The position numbers and the translations under genes are program-made. DNA of 64,000 nucleotides from Cylicocyclus nassatus (Eukaryota; Nematoda; Chromadorea; Rhabditida; Strongylidae): positions 59,627,823-59,691,822 of the forward strand of contig CATQJL010000112.1 in assembly GCA_958299035.1 (NCBI GenBank), in the 5' to 3' direction. Positions 11,008-20,920 of this stretch are shown one piece after another; position 1 is the first letter of the stretch; each line of letters starts with the position of its first letter. The notes under the pieces were generated by a model. It searched no databases and had not been told where the DNA came from. It saw only the letters and a list, made by a program, of their open reading frames with translations.

Positions 11008-12419
11008 CTTGATTCTGGAGTTTTCTTTAGTAAACTCAAATTTCTAACTTCCCACAGAGACGTTCAAATAGCACAAACTTTTCACAGCTACAGAGCGTAA
11101 GTCAAAAAACAAATTTTCGGATTAAATTGAAAGAATCAGAGGTTATCTGGTCATTTTTTTTATATTTTATCTCTGCACTCAGTGTGTAGTGGAATCTTGT
11201 CAAGAAGTACTTGAAAGTGAAAAAATTATTGTTTTCTAACAAAATTACAGCAAAGCAAATCCGTTGAGCGGCAGAGTAACAAATTTTCAAAAATGATACG
11301 ACAGAACTTTTTGGACAATCTAAAATTTTCGAAATATAAAAAAATCAAAGTAACTTTGCGTTACTGCTGGTGCTTACAGTACAGCTTAGCTCTACTTTAG
11401 CCAGGTTGTGTAGGAATGGTAACAAAACTGCTTGTCAAGCACGGGGACATCTCCTTTTTTCATTTACCAATAAGTCGTTTGATTTTTTCACTTCGCAGCT
11501 ATTCACGAAGTTACTGACTTTCCTGGCTTGCGAATCAAACCATGCCAAACATATGGGATGCTTCTTTAATTAGTTTTACTAATCCCTCCATGTTCCTTCT
11601 GCATAGAGGCATTGATCTGAAGTTCTTCGAGAGCTAAAAATGTCTACAAGAGCAAGCGTTTTCAAGGCGTGGTCGACTCATATCAGACTCGACTCAGCAC
11701 TTTGACAGCTACGGATGCTTTGAAATCGTTTATTGTGAAAAAATGCAGGAAGAATATTGTGACTACCGTAACATTATTGCATTCATTATAATTTTTGGTC
11801 ACACCCAAACTTGCAGAAAAAAATTTTCTAGATCAATATATCTAGACTGACGTTCTTGACAAAGCACAAAGTGACAAAAAATTCGCACCGATTGCTGAAC
11901 ATTTTTTTCTCATCTACGATGTAAGGACAACTATTCGAAACTTATTTGATGCATATGCGCCAGGTTGATTGTGAGCAAAATATGTTCAAGCAAAATTCGC
12001 TTGCCACCAAGTGCCAAATGAACATGACCAGTTTTTCGAGATCACATGACTTTTCGAAAATTTCTGTTTGTGCCTGGTCTAATCGAAAGCTATTTCTCCG
12101 TTTTACTAAAACCTGCAGCCTATAAACAAGTCTTCGACCAGAAAAGTTGCCTTCCATTGTTTGTGATACATTGTAAATAGTGCTCAAGAGAGAATAGTAA
12201 AACTGAGATAGTAAAAAAAACTTGTTTGTGAACAAGGGAATTATCCAAAGTTACCTTGAATTTTTGACATAAAGCTTACGTAAAATTACTCCTCTTTATA
12301 CGCTAATCACAAATCCAACACTCTGAACCAAGATATGGCGATGCAACGCAGATTTTAGTGGATTGCTGTAGAGTTCGGTAACTTTTTGACGAAGTTTGAG
12401 CGATATCGGGACTGCAGAC
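11008..12419. other. Intergenic stretch, nothing recognised
   Basis: AT-rich with only short chance frames. No repeat shared with the rest of the window, no RNA gene or splice pattern that I can support. Confidence 0.5.
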
Positions 12420-12880
12420 TTGAAGGCAGTGTCCGGGCAAAAACTCGATCTTGAGATTTTTTGCTTAACCGGGCCTATTCGCTACGCTGAATCCGAAAAT
12501 GCACATTGGAGAGCGCGAAAATGGCGAAAAACGGCTCTGACACGGGAGGGAAATCAGCAGGTGGGCGGGGCCCTCCCCACTGTGAATTTACGCTCCCAGC
12601 TTCCAGAGCGATCTTCTCGGTTCCGATTTCAAGTCATGCATTCGCACCTGGCCGGTGGAGATCTCAGGACGCTAGAGGAATTAGGATAATCGCTCCAGAA
12701 GCTGGGATGCGAAATTCACAGTGGGGAGGACCCCGCCCACTTTCGATTTCCCTTCTGCGTTAGAGCCCTTTTTTGCCGTTTTTGCGCTTTCCAATGTGGA
12801 TTTTCGGATTCAGCATAGTGAATAGGCCCAGGTAAGCATAAAATCTCAAGATCGACTTTTTACCCGGACACTGCCTTTAA
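12420..12880. mobile_element. Foldback MITE with long imperfect TIRs
   Basis: Ends are TTGAAGGCAGTGTCCGGG and, inverted, TTAAAGGCAGTGTCCGGG. Inverted similarity extends over 150 bp or more per side, through CTCGATCTTGAGATTTT and GGGCCTATTC to a GC-rich centre with CCCCGCCCAC motifs. No transposase and no clear TSD, so the superfamily is open. Two frames of 85-97 codons run along the arms and are not genes. Confidence 0.75.
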
Positions 12881-13680
12881 GGGAAACATTTTGAACTTTG
12901 TTCAGAGTCTGTCAGTGCCTTCATAGTACATCAAGTTTCGGAAACCATCTTTTTATTATCATAATGATTTTTTCGTTTTGAAAAGATCATTGCTAACTGC
13001 TAGATAGAAAGTGACTTCGCCGACGGCTGAAAAAAGTTTTACCTTTTTGTTGTGACTTATGTCTGACCTATGTTCCAGCTAACAGTATGACAAAATTTCA
13101 TTGGAGCTCAATATTCCGAACTCATCCTGTATCGCGTTTTCCGGAACCTTTCTTTTCGCTTATTATTCTGCTGAAAAAGGACAGCCAGACCGTATGATAG
13201 ATTTGAATAATCAACCTACTGATCATTGGCAACTAACCTCTTGCGACAGTTATCCTCGAAGATCTTCTTGATCACGCCCACGACGCCACGCTCCTCGTCA
13301 GCACGTAATCAGACTGCCACATATGTCTATTCCTTTACCTGTTTACGGGTTTATCGACATCATTTAACATTCTAGGACTTTTTTTTACCATTTTTAGTCT
13401 CGGAGAGGGATCGAGCAATTTGAACGAGTTGGCTGCACTCGTTAAAGACTCCTGGAACTTTATGTCTCATTAGAAAGGTTTGCCTATGTTTAGATGCTCA
13501 AGTAACGAGTTGAAATTTACTGAACATGATTTCCACTTGATTCCGCTCAACAAAATCAACATGTTTACGGTACTCAGATCTTGTATTACTTCCTCTTTTT
13601 CCACCTTCTACACATTGTTCTGCCTAATACTTTGGAAAAAGCTCATAAGATATGCGAAGAATAGGTACGTGTTTATGCCT

Positions 13681-13720
13681 AGCATAGGTGTATGCGTCCT
13701 AGCATAGGTGTATGCGTCCT
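13681..13720. repeat. Tandem duplication of a 20-bp unit
   Basis: AGCATAGGTGTATGCGTCCT occurs twice head to tail. The matching place in D2 (near 63157) has one unit, so the duplication happened after D1 and D2 separated. Confidence 0.9.
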
Positions 13721-13879
13721 CCGTCTCTAATATGACTGCGTTCCTCAAATTGGCGCGAAAAAAAAAATCCATCGCCTAGAAGAATGATCTTACGCTTCTA
13801 TGTGTACAACAAGAATTGGAAAAAGAAAAATCAAAGTTCAAAAGTTCCACTTTCCTTAAACCTCGGCATCGCTAATATT

Positions 13880-14074
13880 CTTCAGTACTGCTGTGCCAGA
13901 CAGGTTTGGTAGGTGTTCTTTATTCCAATCAAGGCCTAACGTTTCGACGCCTTTCGTCTTCCTCAGAGGCCTGAAAATGGCTCAAAGCGTCATCTGTGAA
14001 AAGAGGCCATCAAGCACCATCCTCATTCCTGCTAGTTCTCGATTTTCGCTCAACATCCCTACCGCAAAAATTGT
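13880..14074 (-). repeat. Penelope pLTR, left (inverted) copy
   Basis: Inverted copy of 15060-15252, about 97% identical by eye. The minus strand runs from the GGTAGGGATGTTGAGCGAAA side to CTGTCTGGCACAGCAGTACT. It contains the better-preserved hammerhead-like motif. Confidence 0.85.
13932..13972 (-). ncRNA. Hammerhead-ribozyme-like motif, core intact
   Basis: On the minus strand the core CTGAGGA is followed by A, stem II GACG-AAAGG-CGTC, then GAAA and CGTT. AGGCCT on each side (13967-13972 and 13932-13937) can form stem I. This is the CUGANGA / GAAA arrangement reported for hammerheads in Penelope-like elements, which typically have a very short stem III. The unpaired A before stem II is a departure from the textbook form. 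Activity is inferred from sequence only. Confidence 0.55.
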
Positions 14075-14256
14075 CAGCGCCAGAAAATGAACATACCGTT
14101 GAGAACACCGCTATGTCAGATTCCGCACCGGAAGTGATGGTCTTGGCGGAAGGACTAAACTATACTATAAATGCACATAGCATGTGATCTATAGATTGCA
14201 TATCGATAAGAATGGAAGGAAGTCGTTGGTGACTGGCAAACATTCATTCTTATTGT

Positions 14257-15057
14257 TCATTGCTGGATTCTTTGAAGAGATCCAGATGCTTCCAGCGCCT
14301 TCCTAGCCGAGGTTTCCTTCTCATAGGTTAAGATTTCGCACTTTATATCGAAATCGGCTCCACCATGCGCTTCGTTCCTATGCCTGCCCAATGGTGATAA
14401 CAGGGTTTTACGCCTTTTATCTGCCAGATGTTCGTTTATGCGAGTACTAAGTGATCTTCCAGTTTCGCCAATATAGAGAGCATCGCAGCTAAGGCATTTC
14501 AATTGATAAACCACTCCCGCTTGTGCACAGTCACCTATTCTACCGTACGGACAGACTACGCATCTTTCTGTTATACAGTATCGGTCGTAAAGTCTGTTTC
14601 GAACCAACTGCTTTTTGATATTGTCGTTTGGGATGTTCACTAAGACAACATCGTCTTGCAGTTGTGCGCGCATGATGCACTTTCGAAAAGCCGCACTGAT
14701 GTTATCGGAAATAAATGGCAGTGGGAGCTTATTATCACGAATGTGGTCACCATTTGCGTGATGTTGGATACGCGGTAGACAGTGGTAACCATTGCTGCAA
14801 GCAATCTGAGAGGCTAAACTTCGTGACTCGCATCGTTCTCTTTCTCCGGAGCACATCTGCATAGCTGTTTTGAACCTATTTCCGATCACTGCTCGTTTCG
14901 TAGATGCAGGATGCGCAGATCTTACATTGATAAGGATGTTCTTTGAGCTTTCCTTGCGGTACCACTTCATGCTAACAATGCCATTGGACAATTTGACCTG
15001 TGCGTTGAGGTAGGGGAGCCATCCGTCGTGCGGTATCTCTCGTGTGAGCTTTTAATT
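14257..15057 (-). pseudogene. Penelope-like polyprotein C-terminus: RT end plus GIY-YIG endonuclease
   Basis: An open frame covers the last ~265 codons; the part from the first Met (14991) is 244 residues. The N-terminal part (GWLPYLN, then KWYRKESSKNIL and SAHPASTKRAVI) is the end of a Penelope reverse transcriptase. Counting from the Met, a Cys-rich segment (C144, C147, C155, C166, C169) overlaps the nuclease start. The GIY-YIG signature is VVYQLKC at 160-166 and YIGETGRSLSTRINEH at 173-188, with His204/His209 and a late Glu (E234 in RKALEA) at the expected catalytic positions. The RT palm is gone, so the element cannot copy itself. The reading frame is otherwise unbroken, suggesting a fairly recent insertion. 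Confidence 0.88.
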
Positions 15058-15059
15058 TT

Positions 15060-15252
15060 TAATTTTTGCGGTAGGGATGTTGAGCGAAGATCGAGAACTA
15101 GCAGGAATGAGGATGGTGCTTGATGGCCTCTTTTCACAGATGACGCTTTGAGCCATTTTCAGGCCTCTGAGGAAGACGAAAGGCGTCAAAACGTTAGGCC
15201 TTGATTGGAATAAAGAACACCTACCAAACCTGTCTGGCACAGCAGTACTGAA
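15060..15252 (+). repeat. Penelope pLTR, right copy
   Basis: Inverted partner of 13880-14074; its outer end abuts the right target-site duplication directly. Confidence 0.85.
15161..15201 (+). ncRNA. Hammerhead-like motif, core mutated
   Basis: Same motif as at 13932-13972 on the opposite strand. CTGAGGA starts at 15167 and stem II is intact, but the GAAA is AAAA (G to A at 15188). The conserved G12 is essential in known hammerheads, so this copy should be inactive or very slow. Confidence 0.5.
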
Positions 15253-15589
15253 GAAAAATCAAAGTGTTGGTTTAGAACGATAGGATCACTTCGAACACCC
15301 AGACTTGGAGTTCCACATCACCATTCTCCAATGGAAGCAGTATTTCCCAGAATTGCTATGCGTATTTTAAGAGTAAGTGTGTGGTCCTGGGAGGCCTGCG
15401 TGAGTGAGCGGAACAAGGATGAGTGGTCCTCTTTACCAGTGGCTAGGTGGTTGCTGGCGATGAAAGAGCACTTACTGTTTTGGTACGAACGCGACGTCGA
15501 TACTACTTAGGCCCGGAACAGTTGAAGCACAGCGCAACCAGTTAAAGCGTTGCTGGAACTGTTTCAAAACTCTTAAATCAGTATGAAGC

Positions 15590-15668
15590 CAACCTTAAGC
15601 TGATTGTCAAGTACATTCGGAAAAGGACTACTATTGTCATTGACTGCTGGCGTGCCTACAACGAGTAG
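15590..15668 (+). pseudogene. Possible Merlin/ISXO2-like transposase remnant (D1)
   Basis: A short stretch reads TTIVIDCWRAYNE followed by a stop. It resembles the D-x-W-x-A-Y segment of ISXO2-like (Merlin) DDE transposases. Nothing convincing of the remaining domain can be read in one frame. The same fragment is in D2 (63645-63725). Low-confidence remnant. Confidence 0.3.
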
Positions 15669-16009
15669 CGTCTTTGCCGTGCAACGCTTTGAATTTCCTC
15701 CCACAACATCAACCCTGCTCATAAGCTCACCTCTTTGAAACGCGTGTTTTTTACATATTTTCTCGAAACTTGCCGGAAACTGGTTGTCCCAACAGGGCTA
15801 AATTTGAGAGAATCTTTGAAAAAAAATTAAGAGAGCAACTTCTCTGCAAGAATTTCATTTTTCTCTTCAGAAGTTGAGGGAGAAGCTGAGTGTGAACAAT
15901 CATGATCAGATAGCAGCATAATGTACAACCTTCTGCAGAGCATATGCAAAAACGCTTTTTATGAATACGATAAAGAATATCAAGAAAAACTCAAAAAAAA
16001 AACTGATTC

Positions 16010-16420
16010 TAGAGAGTAGCAGCTTTAAAGAAAAATTATTTTCTTTTCAAAAATTGAGCATGTGAGCAAAAATGATATTGTAATAGGAACTTTTACAGCG
16101 TTGCGCAGAGCAGAACGCAATCTTGGGATCGTATTATTCGTCCGGGACAAAATCATTTTTCTGGAAAAGGTGAGCAGTGAGCAAGAATGCTTGTGAAAGG
16201 GAGATGTACAGTGTTGCGCAGGGCGGAACGAAACCTTAGGAGTGATTCATACGTTTTTCCGGCTATTTTTTTTGTTAAGAAAATCTCTCAACTTACCTTA
16301 AAGAGCAGTATCTATGTAAACGAATCATTTCTTTCTGAAAAAATTAGACGTAAATGAGAATGGTTTCCAAGGAAAATTTACAATGTTGCGCGGAGTATAA
16401 CGCTACATATCTATTGCCCA
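16010..16420. repeat. Diverged tandem repeat array at the D1/B junction
   Basis: Three units share TTTACAGCGTTGCGCAGAGC-like cores (near 16091, 16206 and 16376), each preceded by a diverged ATTTTTCTG...GAGCA segment. Spacing is about 115-170 bp. Copy A begins in the last such unit at position 1. Confidence 0.6.
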
Positions 16421-17048
16421 ACAGTACAGGAGAGTATGCCAAATGTTGATTTATATTCGAAAAAGTTTGTGTTCAATTATGACTGCACGATAGCGGCTAA
16501 AGCTTCTTCCAATATGTTGCACAAAAACACCGTTGTTTGTCTGCCATAACTGACAAAACGCTCCTTTCTTAAGGAAACCAAAAGGACATGCTTTAGCTTG
16601 ATTTGCCGTAGCTGTTTGCCGGTTCAGCATTCGAATCTGCATCTCGAAAATCTACCGGATCTTGACATATAATGGGACATATAATGGTTGATGCAACTCA
16701 TCTTCGAAAGATGTTTGTCACCACCGTTTCCCTTGTACACATTTTTATAAATAAATCTGAATGTCTATTTGTATGTGTGTCTGCGTGTCTGTAAGTATGT
16801 CCCGAAAAGAAATTTTTATTTCTGAACCGATCCAGACCATACTCGGCAGGCATACCTAGGGGCGAGGCAGGTGCCGTAGGTTACTTTTCGTCATCGATCG
16901 ATATCGATTTTATCAACTTATTCGTTTTCTTTGTAAAGTTTGACTTGCAGGGCTGGGAATACGAGTACATTATTAGTTTTTAGAATAACTTGTTTAGCAA
17001 ATTAAATACTCACTGTTCCCTGGGAAGGAAACGTATTCTTCTGATATA

Positions 17049-18062
17049 TTAGGTCATTCCGAAAGTAATTTCGCTTTTTTCAAATGGAGCCACATGTGAT
17101 GGAACAAATATTTTTTAAAGATCTTGTAGCATTCGATGCAGCATTTCATTCTCTTTTTAATAATAGTGAAATCTTTGCAGCTCAGTCATTGAGCTTTAGG
17201 TAAATAACCAAAACCTGCGACCCATGCTTTTTGAAATGGTAAAGTTTTACAATTTCTCAAAACTTTCATATCAACCCTCAGAATGAGTTTAAGTAACGAT
17301 TAGATAGAGCAAACCTTATAGGATACAGCACAACATTTTTCCTTTTTCATAGCTCGCCGTAATTTTTTGAAAAATTTTTTACCAAAACCATCGGATTTTG
17401 GCAAGCCTACATCAGCCACAATCGCATAAAACATCAGTAATTACTCGGAATCTGAAGCTTTCAAGATGGTATATGACTTTATATTGATTTTATTAAGCAA
17501 ATGAGAGCTTACGGATTCGAAATACTACACTTCGAGTTTTTCGAGTACAGCCTTGACCGCGTTCAAAAACATGAGTTATGACGCTTTTTCCCCGAAGACT
17601 GAACAAATCGGAAACAAAAAACACCTATTGAAAAAGGAGAAAAAGCTGCATCGAACAGCATCCGAGCTGTTCCCTCATTGATGTTCTACGAGATTTGAGT
17701 TGACCAAGTATGAAAAATGGTAGCATCATTTGTAATTTCATCAAAAAAATTTTGAGGAGGTATGTGAAGGAGAAAAAATTGTTTTATATCCTGTAGGGTT
17801 TGCTCTATCTAATCGTTACTTGAAATCCTTCTGAGGTTTGCGTCGAAGATTTTGAGAAATTGTGAAACTTGACCATTTCAAAAAGCATGGGTCGCAGGTT
17901 TTGATTATTTTCCGAAAGCTCAATGACTGAGCTCCGAAGATTTCACCACTGTTGAAAAGAGGATGTACTGCATCGAATGCTACGAAGAGCTCTTTAAAAA
18001 CACTTTCCCTTAAGATATGACGCCCCTTTGAAAAAAGCGAAATTACTTTCGGAATGACCTAA
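17049..18062. mobile_element. Mariner-type non-autonomous element
   Basis: A 1014-bp element with ends TTAGGTCATTCCGAAAGTAA and its inverted match, continuing TTTCGCTTTTTTCAAA. It is flanked by TA on both sides (17047-17048 and 18063-18064). Copy A has the empty site with one TA at 655-656. No transposase frame. It belongs to the same family as 31075-32095 and shares internal motifs such as AGAGCAAACC with it. Confidence 0.88.
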
Positions 18063-18323
18063 TACAATAGTCTTTTACATATATCATCTAAATAATTCTG
18101 ATAATTCAACAAATCGCGCTAATACCTATCAGCTCAGAGCGCAGCCGACTTAAAGGCAGCTTAGTCGCAGTGTTGCAATCTGACAAACCAGAAAACTGTT
18201 CATTACCGCTCTTTCCTTACTCTTTTTTTTCGGACTGCCGGCTTTCTCTATCGCTTATCCCACTGACCACTAAGGATAAAATTGGTGATTATGGTGATTG
18301 TGTTGACCAACATATGTTGGTGA

Positions 18324-18594
18324 TAGTGGTGGACCGCGTGGGGGGGGGGGGTGAGAGGAGGCGCCCTCCTCCCCCCCCCCCCCGAGAATGAGTGCGAAAT
18401 TTTCAAAACATATCTACATGGGGTATAAAAATGTGCAAATGACTCGTTTATTTTTGTAAATAATCAAAGTAAGTTTTAAAAATTTTTAAAAATTCAAATT
18501 AGCCTTGTAAAGTTTTCGGGGGCGTGGCTGACGCCACGTACCTTCATTTGAGAAAAATTACCCCCTCCGGACGGAAATCCTGGGACCGCCACTG
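18324..18594. mobile_element. hAT-type MITE (B copy of 909-1175)
   Basis: Flanked by GTTGGTGA at 18316-18323 and 18595-18602. The first base of the TIR is changed (TAGTGGTGGACC). Poly-G and poly-C tracts are longer than in copy A. Confidence 0.85.
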
Positions 18595-20920
18595 GTTGGT
18601 GATTATGTTAACTAACATAATTGATGACTACGTTAATTAACATATGCTGAATGTTTATATCCTTGTTACTAAATTTTGTTTCCCAAAAATAAAAGATATT
18701 TAGTTAAATTTCATCTGATTAACTAGAGGATGAAAAGTTTATTCGAACTACAAGCAAAAAGTTCGGGTTCATGTGCTAAGAAATAAAAGCAAGTACCTCT
18801 TCATTCTCTTTATTGCTTATGACTTTATCTCTTGACTCATAATCCGGGTACTGTCAAGCTGTTTTCTCTTTAGTAACAGTTCCTTTTCCTAGCGTAGCTG
18901 ATACTTTGAGTGTTCGCACATGTTTTATTGCGAAGATACTGCTCGCAATTCATAAATACTAAGAGTGAGTAGAATCCATCTTTAAGCAGTTATAAAAATT
19001 GCTACAACTGCGGATGGCATCATGTAAATTTTACTTGAACTTGATTGATACATACTAACATCAATGAGCGTTTCTCTTTCTTAAAAAGTCGCAATTATTC
19101 AAAGTGTCCCTTAGCTTTCGACCACCCTGATACTTCACCATTGTCTGCTAGAGTTAATATCCGCTTGATATGAACACCCTGGCATATAGGTAAAAGTCAA
19201 TCACCCAAGAGGATTGTGTGAACGAGGTGTTTTTGCGAGGGAAGAGGGGAAGGCATTTTTCATTCGCATGAAAAATCCCCCCCCCCCACAACGCATGCAG
19301 AAAGGGTTGAGCTGCTGTGGAAATATCACTTAAGATCGCAGTACCCCTGCTCTTGGACGCTTTATAATCACGCGATATGGTTCACACAAAAATGTTTTTT
19401 CTGATAAAGCAAATTCGCCGTGCAATTATGCAAAGAACCTTTGCACAAAACAACTTTTATTTTGCTTTTGCAGGGCTCTGACAAAGCAAATTCGGCTTAT
19501 TACATACACCGAAGTTGTTTCTCAAAGTAGTTGAAATCACTGTCATACTATGCCTCTGCAAGATGTTTTCTGCCCTTTTGTTACTTTGTGTTCGACGCAA
19601 CTGTGCCCCAACCTCAAATGAAATCGAACCTATGAAATTGTTAGGGCACAATAGCGTCTTTCCTGCTTTACATTCTCGTGGGAAGTTAAAGATTCTTCAC
19701 TCTTTTAACGGCTTTTCTTTCGAATTTCATTCATTTCGTTCTCATTTTTCTACTCCACTTCCTCTTTTGATAAGAAGAGTCTAAATTTCAAAGCGGGGTC
19801 AAAGAATGAGCACCGGAAAGTTGTGTCTCCGTGCCCTCGTCCATACTTCCTATATTTTTTGTGCAAACCCTTCATGTGTTCAAGGAAGCAAGTGCGTGGT
19901 TCCGCATCTGTATTGAAAGTGACATCTATAATATATGAAGTAGGTCTGAACAAAACCAACGAAGGGAGAATGTAGCGTACGAAAACCATCTTTCCGGATA
20001 CATAGAGCAAAATAACGTTCTTGCTTTAGCCCCGATTCGCAGCTTTTCTCGTTACGAGGAGAAGCGAAAGCGAGGTTGAAGAAAGAACAAATAAGGATTA
20101 AGGTAAAGGAAAGGAGCTGAGAAAGCTTAAAAATGAAATTTATGGGAAAATTAGAAAAAAGCCCCATTTTCCGCGCTTTGAGAATTGTTGGCGTTCACTA
20201 ACTCAAGACAGATGCCTGCGGGAACTACGTAGCGGCTTTCTGGAAAACATAAAGTAGGTCTGTTACCCATGGACGCACGTAGCCACATCTTCCTTGGTAC
20301 ATGGAAGCAAAACGGCGCTCTCCAAATTCGCTTCAGAAATGGAAACGGAGTAGAAGAATGAGACAGAGATGAGTGAAGTTTGGGAGAACGTTAAAAACGG
20401 TCAAAAATCTTTAACTCCAGCCGCTCAAAACTGCATTCAGGGGCTGCAGCGCAAGCACACAGTTACGGCATAATTCCAGCACAGTTTGAGAGCTGTGCTG
20501 AAAATGTTGCGAAACTTCCACACAACCTACCGAAATCCCATGTAGTGAAAACTCCACAAAATTATTTTCAAGATTTACTTCCGTTTTTGTCCCCTTCTTA
20601 TCTCAATTCCTTTTATTTTAGAATTTATGCTAAAAAAATTTTAAGTATGGTGTTTGAAGGAAGGCAAAAGCTTATGACACAAAGGAGCAGTGGCGTACCG
20701 AGGGGAGAGGGGGCGACGCCTCCTCTCTCGAAAATGGCTCGCGAAATTTTTGAAAGTTACTTAAATGTGTTATAAACATGTGCAAGCTACTTGTTTTTAC
20801 TTGTAAATGATTGAAATAATTTTTCAAAAATTTTTAAAAATTAAAATTAGCATTGTAAAAAGATTTTTTCGGGACATGGCTGCCGTTACGCCCCCTTTTC
20901 CTGAAGTTTTGTGGTCAGAG

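Larger units (their letters stand above)
13837..15250 (-). mobile_element. 5'-truncated Penelope-like retroelement with inverted pLTRs
   Basis: The insertion is bounded by a 14-bp duplication AAGAAAAATCAAAG (13823-13836 and 15251-15264). D2 has the single empty site with one mismatch at 63302-63315. On the minus strand it encodes the end of a Penelope reverse transcriptase plus a GIY-YIG nuclease, flanked by inverted copies of a roughly 195-bp pLTR (13880-14074 and 15060-15252). Loss of the 5' part with pLTRs in inverted orientation is a known Penelope insertion form. A 43-bp tail lies between the left TSD and the left pLTR. Confidence 0.88.
13070..16000. repeat. Duplicon D1 (partner of 62565-64000)
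   Basis: This block matches D2 in the same orientation, from the common sequence ACAAAATTTCATTGGAGCT at its start to AGATAGCAGCATAATGTACA near 15910. The Penelope-like element at 13837-15250 is absent from D2, which gives its exact ends. D1 is followed directly by a diverged tandem array and copy B, so D and A/B look like neighbouring parts of one larger duplicated unit. Confidence 0.85.
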
